Assembly: GCF_006716565.1 (NCBI RefSeq)
Contig: NZ_VFPG01000002.1
Coordinates: 868,001-932,000, forward strand
Direction of reading: 5' to 3'
Origin: Nocardia bhagyanarayanae
GTDB taxonomy: Bacteria > Actinomycetota > Actinomycetes > Mycobacteriales > Mycobacteriaceae
Length of the DNA: 64,000 bases
The notes below the pieces were generated by a model, which was given only the letters and a program-made list of their open reading frames with translations, ran no database searches and was not told the origin of the DNA. Made by a program: the position numbers and the translations under genes. Positions 8,790 through 18,125 of this stretch are shown here, in pieces. How positions within the stretch are numbered: the stretch's first letter is position 1; each line of letters opens with the position of its first letter.

Positions 8790-8856
8790 TTGACAACTTA
8801 CCCCGTCGCGGAATAACTTCATCGTAAAGTAACTTGATGATGGAGGTAAATTGTCA
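8790..8856 (+). promoter_or_regulatory. promoter and operator region for the MFS exporter
   Basis: TTGACA at 8790-8795 and TAACTT at 8814-8819, 18 bases apart, make a reasonable promoter for the exporter. TTGACAACTTACC at 8790-8802 is matched by its near-perfect inverse GGTAAATTGTCA at 8845-8856, which includes the start codon. Between them TAACTTCAT and TAACTTGAT repeat directly, and AAGTAACTT is a short palindrome. These are likely MarR sites; the protein-site pairing is inferred. Confidence 0.5.
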
Positions 8857-10500
8857 GCCGAAACCGATACACCCTCCGCCCGGCACTGGTTCGGCCTGAT
8901 CGCCGTCGCGTTGGGTGTCGCGCTGATCGTCGTGGACCTGACGATCGTCAACGTGATCGTCGCCCCGATCATCGACGACCTGGACATCACCTCGATCGAG
9001 GCGCAGTGGATCCAGGAGTCCTACGCCATCGTCTTCGCGGCGCTGCTGCTCGTCACCGGTCGACTCGCCGATTTGTACGGTGCGCGAAAACTTTTCGTGA
9101 TCGGGCTGGTGGTCTTCGGCGCGACCAGCCTGCTGGCCGCCGCGGCGCCGAACGGCGGCGCGCTCATCGCGGCCCGCTTCCTCCAGGGCATCGGCGGCGC
9201 GATGATCTTGCCGACCTCGCTGGCCCTGGTGAACGCGGGCTTCGCGGGTCCGGCGCGCGCCAAGGCGTTCGCGATCTGGGGTTCGACCATCGGCGCCGCG
9301 GCGGCGGTCGGTCCGCTGCTCGGCGGGTGGCTGGCCGACTTCTCGTGGCGGTGGGCCTTCGGTATCAACATTCCGCTGGTGCTCGTCATCGTGGCGGCGG
9401 TGCTGCGGTTCCTGCCGGACCGGCCTGGTCCGGAGCCCGTGGACGGCCGGAGTGCGGGCGAGGGTTCGCCCGCGTCGCCGCGCTTCGGCGGAGGGCTCGA
9501 TCTGCCCGGTGCGGCGCTGTCGGTGCTGGGGCTCGGGCTGCTGTCGTTCGCGTTGATCGAGGGTCGCCACTACGGGTGGGTGAGCACGACCGAGCCGCTG
9601 GTCATCGGTGAGGTGGTCTGGCGCGGCGGGCCGTCACCGGTGCTGGTCGCGTTCCTCGTCGCGGTGGGCGCGTTGGCGCTGTTCTGGCGGCGGCAGCGGC
9701 GGCTGGTGCGCACGGGCGGCGAACCTCTGCTGGACGTCCGGCTGTTCGGGATCGGCTCGTTCCGTAACGGCAATGTCGTCACGCTCGTGGTTGGCGTCGG
9801 CGAATTCGGGATCATCGCGGTGCTGCCGCTGTGGATGCAGTTCACCCTCGGCTACACCGCCTTCCAGACCGGGCTCGCCCTCGCCGCGCTGGCGGTCGGC
9901 AGCTTCGTCACCAGCGGGGCCAGCTTCTCGATGACCGCGTCGGCGATGGCGCAGGTGCGCATCGGCCTGGTGCTGGAGGCCGCGGGGCTGGCCTTGCTCG
10001 CGCTCGTCGCGGCCACGGACACGCCATGGTGGGCCATCGTCCTCGCGCTGTTCGTGTACGGCGTCGGCGTCGGCTTCGCGACCGCACAGGTGACGAACGT
10101 GGTGCTCGCCGAAGTGCCCGGCGAACGCGCGGGCCAGGGCTCGGGCATCCAAAGCGCCGCAAGGGAACTCGGCTCGGCCCTCGGCATCGCCGTGCTCACC
10201 ACGCTCTTCTTCAGCGTGCTCGGCAACGACCTGCGCGACCGTCTCGCGGACACGCCCGCCGCCGACACCCTGACCGACGCCGTCACGACCAGCGCTGGAT
10301 CCGCGATACCCGCACTCGCCGCCGACCCCGCCACCCGCCCGATCGCCGAGGCCGCCCGCGAGTCCATGTCCGCCGGCCTCGCGCTCACCGCCTACGCCTG
10401 TGCGGGGCTGCTCATCCTGGCCCTGGCCACAACCCTGTCCATCCGCCAACGCCAAGCCCCCACTCCGCACATGGCGGTCGACGAACCCGCCACGCCCTGA
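8851..10500 (+). CDS. MFS drug exporter, DHA2 (14-TMS) family
   Basis: The 549-residue membrane protein has about 14 hydrophobic segments and DHA2/EmrB-QacA motifs: DLTIVNVIVAPI in TM1, GRLADLYGARKLFVIG (motif A) near 65, RFLQGIGGAMILPTSLALV (motif B-like) near 110, and GPLLGGWLADFSWRW (motif C) near 150. Members expel drugs or metabolites using proton motive force. The TTG start at 8851 is supported by GGAGG at 8842-8846. Divergence from a MarR regulator fits inducible efflux. The substrate is unknown. Confidence 0.9.
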   Translation: MSAETDTPSARHWFGLIAVALGVALIVVDLTIVNVIVAPIIDDLDITSIEAQWIQESYAIVFAALLLVTGRLADLYGARKLFVIGLVVFGATSLLAAAAPNGGALIAARFLQGIGGAMILPTSLALVNAGFAGPARAKAFAIWGSTIGAAAAVGPLLGGWLADFSWRWAFGINIPLVLVIVAAVLRFLPDRPGPEPVDGRSAGEGSPASPRFGGGLDLPGAALSVLGLGLLSFALIEGRHYGWVSTTEPLVIGEVVWRGGPSPVLVAFLVAVGALALFWRRQRRLVRTGGEPLLDVRLFGIGSFRNGNVVTLVVGVGEFGIIAVLPLWMQFTLGYTAFQTGLALAALAVGSFVTSGASFSMTASAMAQVRIGLVLEAAGLALLALVAATDTPWWAIVLALFVYGVGVGFATAQVTNVVLAEVPGERAGQGSGIQSAARELGSALGIAVLTTLFFSVLGNDLRDRLADTPAADTLTDAVTTSAGSAIPALAADPATRPIAEAARESMSAGLALTAYACAGLLILALATTLSIRQRQAPTPHMAVDEPATP

Positions 10501-10506
10501 GTTCGC

Positions 10507-10547
10507 CGCACACCCGCACGAGGTGGCCGGCCCCGTGCGGGTGTGCG
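10507..10547 (+). terminator. strong hairpin after the MFS exporter
   Basis: A 14-bp perfect stem (10507-10520 with 10534-10547, core CACACCCGCACG) and 13-base loop starts seven bases after the stop codon. No T run follows, which is common for actinobacterial terminators. The rest of the gap to 10791 shows no gene. Confidence 0.7.
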
Positions 10548-10791
10548 CACGCTGTGGGGACGAGCGTCAGCGCACAGCAGTGACCACCGCCGAACGCGTG
10601 CGGCGACGGTGATGCCGGACCCGACCCAGGTTGGACGCCAACAGCAGCGCGCGTTCCTGCGGCGGCGCTCTGCCAGTCTCGATCGCTTCGCGGAGCTTTG
10701 GGTGCCTCGCAGGCCGCGCACCGTTGGTCGAGCAAGCACCATCGTGACCCGGGACTATCCACGCAGGGTGGCCGCCCGCAGCGGTGTGGGG

Positions 10792-11964
10792 TCAGGCGGT
10801 GAGTTCGCGTTCCAGCGGGGTGCGGAAGCGGGGGATGGTGCGGACGGGGCCGAACCACTTCGTGGTGCGGGCGGCTTCGGATTCGATGCGGGACTTCGCT
10901 TCGGAGCCGACGTCTTCCAGGAGGCGCCAGACGATCTCGCCGTCTTTGCGCTGGGCCCAGCCGCCGACGATGCGGCCGTTCCACCAGAGGGTGGGGCCGA
11001 TGTTGCCGTTGCGGTCGAAGAGGGAGGCGGCGTGCGGGCCGAGGTACCAGTCGCGGGACTGCCAGCCCATCGGGGTCGGGTCGAGGGCGGGGAGCAAGGC
11101 GGCCCAATCCTCGGGTGGCGCAACGGGTTCGAGGTCGTCGGCGAGGACGAGGCCGGGCGTGCCGTCCAGGTCGACCTCCGCCACCTCCAGCCGGGCCAGC
11201 GCCTTGCGGACCTCGGCCAGCGACCAGCCCGTCCACCATTTGAGGTCGCCGAGCGGGGCCGGGCCGAAGGCGGCCAACCACTGTCGTACCAGTTCGGCGC
11301 GTGCCTCCTCGGCGGGCAGTTCGGCGACGCCCTCGGGCAGCCACGATTCCACCGGCGCCCACAGGTACTGGCTGCTCGCCCAGCTGCCGTTCGGCCGCCC
11401 GCGCACGATGCGACCCTCGCAGCCCAGGGTGACCAGCACCCAGGTGGTGATGTTGGTCGGCTTCGAATACGACTTGTCCGGTGCGGGATTCACCTGCGTG
11501 CGCAGCCGCGGTACGTCCTTGCCGAGCTGCGCGCCGGTGGCGGCGCCGCGAGCGAGCAACGCGCGGTGGGTCTCCTCCTCGACCTCGGCCCACCAGCTCG
11601 CGACGTCGCGGATTCCGGCCTGCTCGAGAAAACGCCCGTAGGTCTTGCGTTGCTTGTCCGCCAACGCGTTCGCGCACGCGGCCTGGAGCACCGGAACCAG
11701 CTCGACGGGCGCGACGAACATGGTCCGGCGCATGGCGAGCATGCGCAGCAGCGTCCGCTCGTCGTACAGCTCGCGCTCCACGTCGGCGGGCGTCGCCAGC
11801 AGGCTTCGGGCGCCGAGGGAAAGGAACACCGTGGCCGGGTCTGTGGCATGCAAAACCACCAGCGACCTCGCGATATCGGTGATGTCGTCGGTGCGGTGCG
11901 CGTCCGCCAGCCGATGCCGAACTCCCAGTCGCGCGCGCCGCTCGGCGACATCTATCGAACGCAT
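10792..11964 (-). CDS. winged helix DNA-binding domain protein (HTH_42, formerly DUF1006)
   Basis: The 390-residue protein matches the HTH_42 family, which includes E. coli YcaQ and Streptomyces AlkZ-like DNA glycosylases. Visible features are an N-terminal helical part (DIARSLVVLHATDPATVFLSLGAR), a glutamine-poor catalytic region, DLKWWTGWSLAEVRKAL in the middle, and the C-terminal LLPALDPTPMGWQSRDWYLG followed by FDRNGNIGPTLWWNGRIVGGW. AlkZ-type enzymes need a QxQ or QxD motif, which I do not see clearly here, so glycosylase activity is uncertain. ATG 11964 is a good family start. It lies alone on the minus strand. Confidence 0.82.
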   Translation of the reverse strand: MRSIDVAERRARLGVRHRLADAHRTDDITDIARSLVVLHATDPATVFLSLGARSLLATPADVERELYDERTLLRMLAMRRTMFVAPVELVPVLQAACANALADKQRKTYGRFLEQAGIRDVASWWAEVEEETHRALLARGAATGAQLGKDVPRLRTQVNPAPDKSYSKPTNITTWVLVTLGCEGRIVRGRPNGSWASSQYLWAPVESWLPEGVAELPAEEARAELVRQWLAAFGPAPLGDLKWWTGWSLAEVRKALARLEVAEVDLDGTPGLVLADDLEPVAPPEDWAALLPALDPTPMGWQSRDWYLGPHAASLFDRNGNIGPTLWWNGRIVGGWAQRKDGEIVWRLLEDVGSEAKSRIESEAARTTKWFGPVRTIPRFRTPLERELTA

Positions 11965-12047
11965 AGGCGAATACTAACCGTCCCCTCCGACATTCGACCC
12001 TCGCGTTGTGAGCCGCCGATGCGAGTGCTCCGTCCCGTGGCGGTCGC

Positions 12048-12542
12048 TCAGAGGCCGAACTGGCCTGGGTCCAGCCGCAGAATTTGGCACGCCTCGCGCA
12101 CGGCCGCGACCTCGGCCTGGTCGAAGGACCCGTCGGCATTGCCGATCATGATGCCGATCTGCACGACGGCCTGCGCCTCGGCGGGCTTGCCGGCCGCCTT
12201 GCCGATCTGCTGCAAGACGTGTGCGCGGCCGAAGGCGGGATCGGCGGTGAGCCGGTGGCAGTTGTCGTCGAAGAGCGCGCGCAGTTCGTCGGCGGGGAAG
12301 TTGTTCAGCACCGGATCGGCGCAGATGAGCCCGGCCACCCGCATCCGCTCGTCCGGATCGATCGCGCCGTCGGCGGCGGCGACCAGCGCGCACATGCCCA
12401 TCGCCGCGTCGCGGAAGGAGCCGCCGCGCAACTCGTTCTTCTTGGCCAGCAATTGCTTTCGCCACTGCGGGGCCTTGTCCACCACGTCCATCAGCCTGCT
12501 GAAGGTGTGCGCGTTGGAGATCAGCTTGTTGATGAAAGCCAT
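12048..12542 (-). CDS. TerB family tellurite resistance-like protein
   Basis: The 164-residue acidic protein carries the TerB fold: MCALVAAADGAIDPDERMRVAGLI near 50-73 (first metal-binding helix pair, with D-G-x-I-x-x-x-E) and GIMIGNADGSFDQAEVAAVREAC near 130 (second repeat). TerB proteins bind divalent metal and associate with membranes in stress responses; tellurite resistance itself needs other Ter proteins, none of which is present here. ATG 12542 follows AGGAG. It is a single gene, divergent from nat. Confidence 0.82.
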   Translation of the reverse strand: MAFINKLISNAHTFSRLMDVVDKAPQWRKQLLAKKNELRGGSFRDAAMGMCALVAAADGAIDPDERMRVAGLICADPVLNNFPADELRALFDDNCHRLTADPAFGRAHVLQQIGKAAGKPAEAQAVVQIGIMIGNADGSFDQAEVAAVREACQILRLDPGQFGL

Positions 12543-12876
12543 GGACGAACTCCTGGAAAGAGGGCCCGGCCACCGCGGACCCGCGCGGCGCCGAACTCCG
12601 ACTCGATGATCGGCACGCTAGCAGACCTCGCGGCGCGCGGTCGTCCTTCCGAAGTCGTTCGATCGTCTGCGGCCGCCGCACATCCGCGCCGAACGATTGC
12701 TCACCGGCGCCGAACCGATCGACGGACCCGATCGCGACTATCTGGTCGACGTGGCGCGCGGGATCGTGAGCGCGCCGCCCGCACCCACGCATGCCAAATG
12801 CGCGGCTCGAGCCACGGCGGAACACTTCCCGCCGCGCGCCGGTTGTTCGGTTCGACACCGACGAGAGAGGCGTGAG
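12543..12876. other. intergenic region without a gene
   Basis: This 334-base space separates divergent terB-like and nat genes. It is GC-rich with no RNA gene, repeat or convincing small frame. The nat reading frame is open from 12697, but no ribosome site supports an earlier start. Promoters for both genes must lie here but I cannot place them. Confidence 0.5.
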
Positions 12877-13740
12877 ATGAGCAAGCCGGCGGATGCCGCA
12901 TATCACTGGAACGGCGCGGAATTGGACCTGGACGCCTATCTGGACAGGATCGGCTTCGCGGGCGAACGCGCCCCCACCCTCGTGACGCTGCGCGAACTCG
13001 TCCGCCTGCACACCACTTCCATTCCGTTCGAGAACCTGGAGCCGGTGCTCGGCCGACCGATTCCGCTGGACCTGGCCACCTTGCAGGACAAGCTGGTGCG
13101 CCGCCGTCGCGGCGGCTACTGCTACGAGAACGTCGGACTCTTCGCCGCCGCGCTGGAACGCCTCGGATTCGGCGTCACCGGACTCAGCGGCCGGGTGACG
13201 ATGGGCTCCGGCGGATTGCGCCCGGCGACGCACGCCCTGCTGCGCGTGACGACCGCGGACGACGACCGCGTCTGGATCTGCGACGTCGGGTTCGGTTCCG
13301 GCCCGCTCGAGCCCTACGAGCTGGTCGAACGCCCCGGCGAGTTCGCCTTGGGCGAGTGGCGATTTCGCCTCGAACGCACCGTCGGCGAGCTGGACACCGA
13401 CCTGTGGGTGCTGCACCAGTTCGGTCGCGACGGCTGGATCGATCGCTACACCTTCACCACCGAACCGCAGTACCGCATCGACTTCGAGGTGGGCAACCAC
13501 TTCGTGTCCACCTCGCCGCGCTCGCCGTTCACCGCGCGCCCGTTCGTCCAACGGTTCCTGCCCGACGTCCATCACGTGCTCGACGGCCTGACTCTCGTCA
13601 CGGAACGCCCCGACGGATCGAGCGATACCCGCGAGCTCGAGCCGACGGAACTGCCCAAGATCCTGGAAGAGGTCTTCGACATCGAACTCGATCCGGCCGA
13701 CGCCGCCGCGCTGAGCACGGCGCCCTGGCTCGACCGCTGA
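12877..13740 (+). CDS. nat: arylamine N-acetyltransferase
   Basis: NAT transfers acetyl from acetyl-CoA to arylamines and hydrazines; the mycobacterial enzyme acetylates isoniazid and is linked to cell-wall lipid and sterol metabolism. The 287 residues contain the catalytic triad: Cys82 in RRGGYCYEN, His119 in ATHALLRV and Asp136 in VWICDVGFG, plus the family IPFENL near 49-54. ATG 12877 has GAGAGAGG seven bases upstream. No partner genes of the sterol cluster are adjacent. Confidence 0.93.
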   Translation: MSKPADAAYHWNGAELDLDAYLDRIGFAGERAPTLVTLRELVRLHTTSIPFENLEPVLGRPIPLDLATLQDKLVRRRRGGYCYENVGLFAAALERLGFGVTGLSGRVTMGSGGLRPATHALLRVTTADDDRVWICDVGFGSGPLEPYELVERPGEFALGEWRFRLERTVGELDTDLWVLHQFGRDGWIDRYTFTTEPQYRIDFEVGNHFVSTSPRSPFTARPFVQRFLPDVHHVLDGLTLVTERPDGSSDTRELEPTELPKILEEVFDIELDPADAAALSTAPWLDR

Positions 13741-13747
13741 GCGTGAC

Positions 13748-13779
13748 ACCGTCGGCGCGGGTTACGCCGCACCGACGGT
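13748..13779 (+). terminator. hairpin after nat
   Basis: ACCGTCGGCGCGG pairs with CCGCACCGACGGT over 13 positions with one mismatch and a 6-base loop, beginning seven bases after the nat stop. It ends 22 bases before the next start codon, so it separates the two genes. Confidence 0.6.
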
Positions 13780-13801
13780 CGATTCGGTTACCGTCGGCTG
13801 G

Positions 13802-15550
13802 GTGCGTACTCACCGGAAGCTCTTGGTTCTATCCGCAGCGCCCGTGCTCGCCCTCGCCGCGTGCGGTTCCGGGCCCGAACAGCCGGAGACCGTGGCCGGT
13901 CAGTTCGCCGACGCGCTGAACCGCGACGATGTCGCCGCGGCGGCCGCGCTCACCGACGACCCCGCCAAGGCGACCGACACGCTGAATCAGCTCTACGACG
14001 GTCTCGGCAAGGACGTCACCTTCGAGGTGCGTTCGACCGACGGGAACGGTTTCACCCTCGCCGCCACCTGGAAGCTGGGCAAGGGCGGCAGGGACGAGTG
14101 GAGCTACACCACCGCCGGCGAGGCCACCGAGAACGACGACTGGAAGATCCGCTGGGATCCCGCCACCGTCGCGCCCGGCCTGGCCGCGGGTCCGTTGACC
14201 TACGGACCCGCCTTCGCCAAGCCCGCTCGCGTTCTCGACGGCGCAGGCGGCGATCTCATGACCGAACAGATCGTCACCCTGGTGAACCTCGCGCCCGGCG
14301 TCGACACCGCGGCCGTCGCGGCCCTGCTCGCACCGCTGGCTCCCGGCATCACCGCGCAGTCCCTCGAGGCGGAACTCGCCGCCGCGCAGGGCAAACCGAT
14401 CACCGCGATCACGCTGCGCGCCGCCGACATCGCCCCGATCAACGACGCGCTGGCCGCGCTGCCCGGCGTCACCCTCGCACCGCAGACCAGGCTGCTGACC
14501 GTCGACAAGGCGCTGTCCTCGCCGACCATGACCGGCATCGCCGAACTGTGGCAGCAGAACGCCGACGAGGCGGCGGGCTGGGCGGTGCGGGCCAAGACGC
14601 CCACCGGCACCGAACGCGTCGCCGGCGAGGATCCGCGCCCGACCGCCGACATCGCCACCACGCTCAGCACCGGGCTGCAGCGCGCCGCCGAGGACGCCCT
14701 CGCCCCGATCGCCCAGCCCGCGGCGATCGTCGCGCTCCAGCCCTCCACCGGCAACGTGCTCGCCATGGCGCAGAACGCCGCCGCGGACGCGCAGGGCCCG
14801 ATCGCGCTGACCGGCCTGTACCCGCCTGGCTCGACCTTCAAGACCGTGACGGTGTCGGCCGCGCTCCAGGCGGGCGAGGTGAACCCCGACACCGTGCTGC
14901 CGTGCCCCGGCACCGCGGACATCGAGGGCCGCCGAATCCCCAACGACGACAACTTCGATCTCGGTCAGGTGCCGCTGCACACCGCCTTCGCCCGCTCCTG
15001 CAACACCACCATGGGCATGCTCGGCGTGCAGCTGCCGCCGGACGGGCTGACCCGGGCGGCCGCCCAGCTCGGACTCGGCATCGACTACGTCACACCCGGC
15101 TTGACGACGGTCACCGGCAAGGTGCCCACCGCCGACACCCCGGCCGAGCGCGTCGAGTCCAGCATCGGTCAAGGACAGGTGACAGCCTCGCCGTTCGGCA
15201 TGGCGCTGGTCGCCGCCTCGATCGCGCGCGGCTCGGTGCCTGCGCCGACCGTGGTGCAGGGCAGGCCGGGCGTGGCCGACCGGCAACCGGAGCCGCTGTC
15301 CGGGACCGTCGACGAGCAGTTGAAGACGATGATGCGCGAAACCGTCACCGGCGGCACCGCGACGCAGCTGCGCGACATCCCCGGCCTGCTCGGCAAGACC
15401 GGCACCGCGGAGTACATCGACGACACCCACGCGCACGGCTGGTTCGTCGGAATCGACGGTGACCTGGCGTTCGCGGTGTTCGTCAGCGACGCGGGCAGCT
15501 CGGGTCCGGCGGTGGAGGCCGCCGGTCGGATGCTGCGCGCCTCGCGGTAA
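13802..15550 (+). CDS. penicillin-binding lipoprotein (NTF2-like plus transpeptidase)
   Basis: The 582-residue product starts with a lipoprotein signal and lipobox LALAAC (Cys21). An NTF2-like MecA_N domain (about 30-130) and a dimerisation region precede the transpeptidase domain. The active-site motifs are S344-T-F-K (in PPGSTFK), S399-C-N and K532-T-G. This is a class B-type penicillin-binding protein of the kind represented by Rv2864c in M. tuberculosis, which cross-links peptidoglycan outside the membrane. Only 110 bases separate it from the Ser/Thr kinase gene, so co-regulation of wall synthesis and signalling is plausible. The GTG start at 13802 is set by the signal peptide. Confidence 0.92.
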   Translation: MRTHRKLLVLSAAPVLALAACGSGPEQPETVAGQFADALNRDDVAAAAALTDDPAKATDTLNQLYDGLGKDVTFEVRSTDGNGFTLAATWKLGKGGRDEWSYTTAGEATENDDWKIRWDPATVAPGLAAGPLTYGPAFAKPARVLDGAGGDLMTEQIVTLVNLAPGVDTAAVAALLAPLAPGITAQSLEAELAAAQGKPITAITLRAADIAPINDALAALPGVTLAPQTRLLTVDKALSSPTMTGIAELWQQNADEAAGWAVRAKTPTGTERVAGEDPRPTADIATTLSTGLQRAAEDALAPIAQPAAIVALQPSTGNVLAMAQNAAADAQGPIALTGLYPPGSTFKTVTVSAALQAGEVNPDTVLPCPGTADIEGRRIPNDDNFDLGQVPLHTAFARSCNTTMGMLGVQLPPDGLTRAAAQLGLGIDYVTPGLTTVTGKVPTADTPAERVESSIGQGQVTASPFGMALVAASIARGSVPAPTVVQGRPGVADRQPEPLSGTVDEQLKTMMRETVTGGTATQLRDIPGLLGKTGTAEYIDDTHAHGWFVGIDGDLAFAVFVSDAGSSGPAVEAAGRMLRASR

Positions 15551-15660
15551 CCTTCGGCGTCTGCCGTTCGGGCGATTTGGGCGGCGGATATATCCCGGCT
15601 GGCGCGGACCGCGCTCGGTGCGCCCGCTACACTCGTCGGCGGGCCGCGTCAGCGGTCAAT

Positions 15661-17253
15661 ATGCGGGATGTCACGATTTCGAGAAGGTTCGGAGTAGGCG
15701 CCATCGATACCGGTCAGTTGATCGCGGAGCATTACCGCCTGGTCGAGCGGATTGGTAGCGGCGGCACAGGTGTCGTCTGGCGTGCCACCGACGAGCGACT
15801 CCGGCGTTCCGTGGCGATCAAGCAGATCCACATAAAAGCGAGCCTGCCCGAGGCCGAACGCGACATCGTGCGCCAGCGCGCGACCCGCGAGGCCCGCAAC
15901 GCGGCGCGCTTCCAGCATCCCAACGCGATCGTGGTGTTCGACATCACCGAGCACGAGGGCGACCCGTGCCTGGTGATGGAGTACCTGAAGTCGCGCAGCC
16001 TGGCCGCGGTGCTCTCCGCGCAGGGCACGCTGCCGCTGACCCAGGTCGCGCGCATCGGCGAGCAGGTCGCCTCGGCGCTGATCGCCGCGCACCAGGCGGG
16101 CATCGTGCACCGCGACGTGAAGCCGGGCAACGTGCTGCTCGACGATCACGGCACGGTCAAGATCACCGACTTCGGCATTTCCCGCGCGACCGGCGACGTC
16201 ACGCTCACCGAGACCGGCCTGATCTGCGGCACCGCCGCGTATCTCGCACCCGAGGTGGCCCGTGGCGCCGATCCGACGCCCGCGGCCGACGTGTTCTCCC
16301 TCGGCGCCACGCTCTTTCACGCGCTGGAGGGCGAACCGCCCTACGGCGCGAGCGCGAATCCGCTCGCGGTGCTCTACGCGGCGGCCAACGGTCAGGTCAG
16401 CCAGCCGCGAAACGCCGGGCCCGCCACCGATTTCCTGCTCGCGCTGCTGAATCCGGACCCGGAGGAACGGCCGAGCATGCGTGTCGCGCGCGACACGCTG
16501 GCCGCTTTCGCCGACTCCGGCGCCAACCCGGTGCCCGTCGGATTCGTCCCGGCCAGTGAGACTTTCGCGCGCCAGTCGGCCTCGGAGGCGGCGACGCGCG
16601 CGCTGCGCACACCGGTGCCGCAGCCCACCCATCAGCCGACCGAACGGCACGTCCGTCCGCTGCCTCCGCCGCAGCACGCCGCCGCGCACCCGAACACGGC
16701 CGCGCACCCGAGGACCGTGGCCCAGCAGCGTCCGGCGTCCGGCTCCTCGGCGGGCAAGCGCCGCGCGGTGCTCATCGGCGGCGTCGTCGGCGCGGTGGTG
16801 GCCGTCGCCGCGCTGCTGATCGGCAGCCTGAACCAGTCGGACTCGAATTCTCCTTCGGCGCAGGCGACTCCACCGTCGGCGAGCGCCACGGCCACCGGCA
16901 AGACGACCACGACGGCACCGGCGCTCGGCCGCACGCCGAGCGCGGGCACCGTCGAGTGGGGACCGGCCGGTCAGCTGATCGTCGACTTCTACAGCAACCC
17001 GAGCGGGTCCTGGTCGCTGCTCACCCCGGCGGCGCAGAAGGCCTACGGCGGGGAGCAGGCCTTCCGCGAATACTGGGGCTCGCGCATCGTCGACACGTTC
17101 TCCAGCATCCAGGCGGCCACCGGCTCCAACAACGCCGACGGCTCGGTGGACATGCGACTGGGCAACCTGACGGTGGAGGGCGAGTCGAAGCAGCTGGTGC
17201 TGCGGGTCGTCGACAGCGGCGGGCGACTGCTCATCGACAGCGAAACCCGCTGA
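15661..17253 (+). CDS. membrane-bound Ser/Thr protein kinase (PknX/Hanks type)
   Basis: The cytoplasmic kinase domain (about 24-280) has GSGGTG (32-37), the ATP lysine K54 in VAIKQ, HRDVKPGN with catalytic D152, DFG at 170-172 and YLAPE near 194-198. A Pro- and Ala-rich juxtamembrane stretch leads to a membrane helix (about 369-390). The outer part has a Ser/Thr/Pro-rich stalk and a compact domain of about 100 residues that resembles the NTF2-like ectodomains of such kinases. ATG 15661 gives a 37-residue lead into the glycine loop; an upstream GTG in frame (15655) cannot be excluded. The position next to a penicillin-binding lipoprotein suggests a role in wall control. Confidence 0.9.
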   Translation: MRDVTISRRFGVGAIDTGQLIAEHYRLVERIGSGGTGVVWRATDERLRRSVAIKQIHIKASLPEAERDIVRQRATREARNAARFQHPNAIVVFDITEHEGDPCLVMEYLKSRSLAAVLSAQGTLPLTQVARIGEQVASALIAAHQAGIVHRDVKPGNVLLDDHGTVKITDFGISRATGDVTLTETGLICGTAAYLAPEVARGADPTPAADVFSLGATLFHALEGEPPYGASANPLAVLYAAANGQVSQPRNAGPATDFLLALLNPDPEERPSMRVARDTLAAFADSGANPVPVGFVPASETFARQSASEAATRALRTPVPQPTHQPTERHVRPLPPPQHAAAHPNTAAHPRTVAQQRPASGSSAGKRRAVLIGGVVGAVVAVAALLIGSLNQSDSNSPSAQATPPSASATATGKTTTTAPALGRTPSAGTVEWGPAGQLIVDFYSNPSGSWSLLTPAAQKAYGGEQAFREYWGSRIVDTFSSIQAATGSNNADGSVDMRLGNLTVEGESKQLVLRVVDSGGRLLIDSETR

Positions 17254-17438
17254 GCCGCAGAGCGCGTCCGCCGCGTTCGGCGTGCAACGAGCTCTCGGTA
17301 AGGGTGCGTGCGGTGCTCGACCGGATCTCGGCCGAGCCGAAGGTGGTCGGACGGCCGGCCGTCGCCCGAGTTCTCGGCGAAAGGACTTGGCGCAATTGCG
17401 TATATTTCCACTCGCTTGCGGCCGAGTAGGCTTCCGGC

Positions 17439-18041
17439 ATGACGATTCGGGGGATGCTGGCGGAGGAACGCGCCGAGCTCATCGCGTTGCTGCGCGACCT
17501 GCGCGCGGAGGAATGGGAGACGCCGTCGCTGTGCGCGGGGTGGACGGTGCGCGACGTGGTCGGACATCTGCTGTACGACACGATCGCGCCGCTGACCTAC
17601 GGTGGCATCGTCGCCCGGTGCGGATTCTCGATCGACCGCGTCAACGACCGGCTGGTCCACAAGGCGCGGACGCTGTCGACCGACCAGCTGATCGACAAAT
17701 TCGAGAACGCCGCGGGTGGGCTGTCGCAGTTCGGTCCCGCCTTGGTGCTGGCCGATCTGTTCGTGCACCAGCAGGACATTCGACGCCCGCTCGGCCGCAA
17801 CCGCGAGATTCCGGCCGAGCGGTTGCGTTACCTGGTCGAGCATCCCGACCCGTTCGTCCGGCCGGGGCGACGTAAGAAGGGGTTGCGGCTGGTGGCCACG
17901 GACCTGGACTGGGCCGACGGCAGCGGGCCGGAGGTGCGCGGGCCCGCGGAGGCCCTCACTCTCGCGATGGTCGGGCGCCCGGTGGCGCTCGACGAGCTCG
18001 AAGGCGAGGGAGTCGCCGAATTGCGCCGCCGCTGCGGGTGA
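17439..18041 (+). CDS. maleylpyruvate isomerase-family (mycothiol-dependent, DinB-like) protein
   Basis: The 200-residue protein has the N-terminal signature of the family, with ERAELIALLRDLRAEEWETPSLCAGWTVRDVVGHLL around residues 8-45 (cited in part), in which the GH of VVGHL is a metal ligand. A second ligand region is FVHQQDIRRPLG near 108-119. Members include mycothiol-dependent maleylpyruvate isomerase and many uncharacterised actinobacterial enzymes. The mycothiol link is known for the family; the reaction here is unknown. Confidence 0.8.
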   Translation: MTIRGMLAEERAELIALLRDLRAEEWETPSLCAGWTVRDVVGHLLYDTIAPLTYGGIVARCGFSIDRVNDRLVHKARTLSTDQLIDKFENAAGGLSQFGPALVLADLFVHQQDIRRPLGRNREIPAERLRYLVEHPDPFVRPGRRKKGLRLVATDLDWADGSGPEVRGPAEALTLAMVGRPVALDELEGEGVAELRRRCG

Positions 18042-18125
18042 GCGTCGCGTTCGGCAATCCCGCAGGCGCGGAGCGGTTCGGCGCGACAATGACTCCGAGT
18101 GCGGCACGCGCGGGAGGAGAGACGA

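Noticed and set aside
12697..12876. Longer N terminus for arylamine N-acetyltransferase
   Set aside because: The frame is open upstream, but NAT enzymes start close to ATG 12877, which has a good ribosome site.
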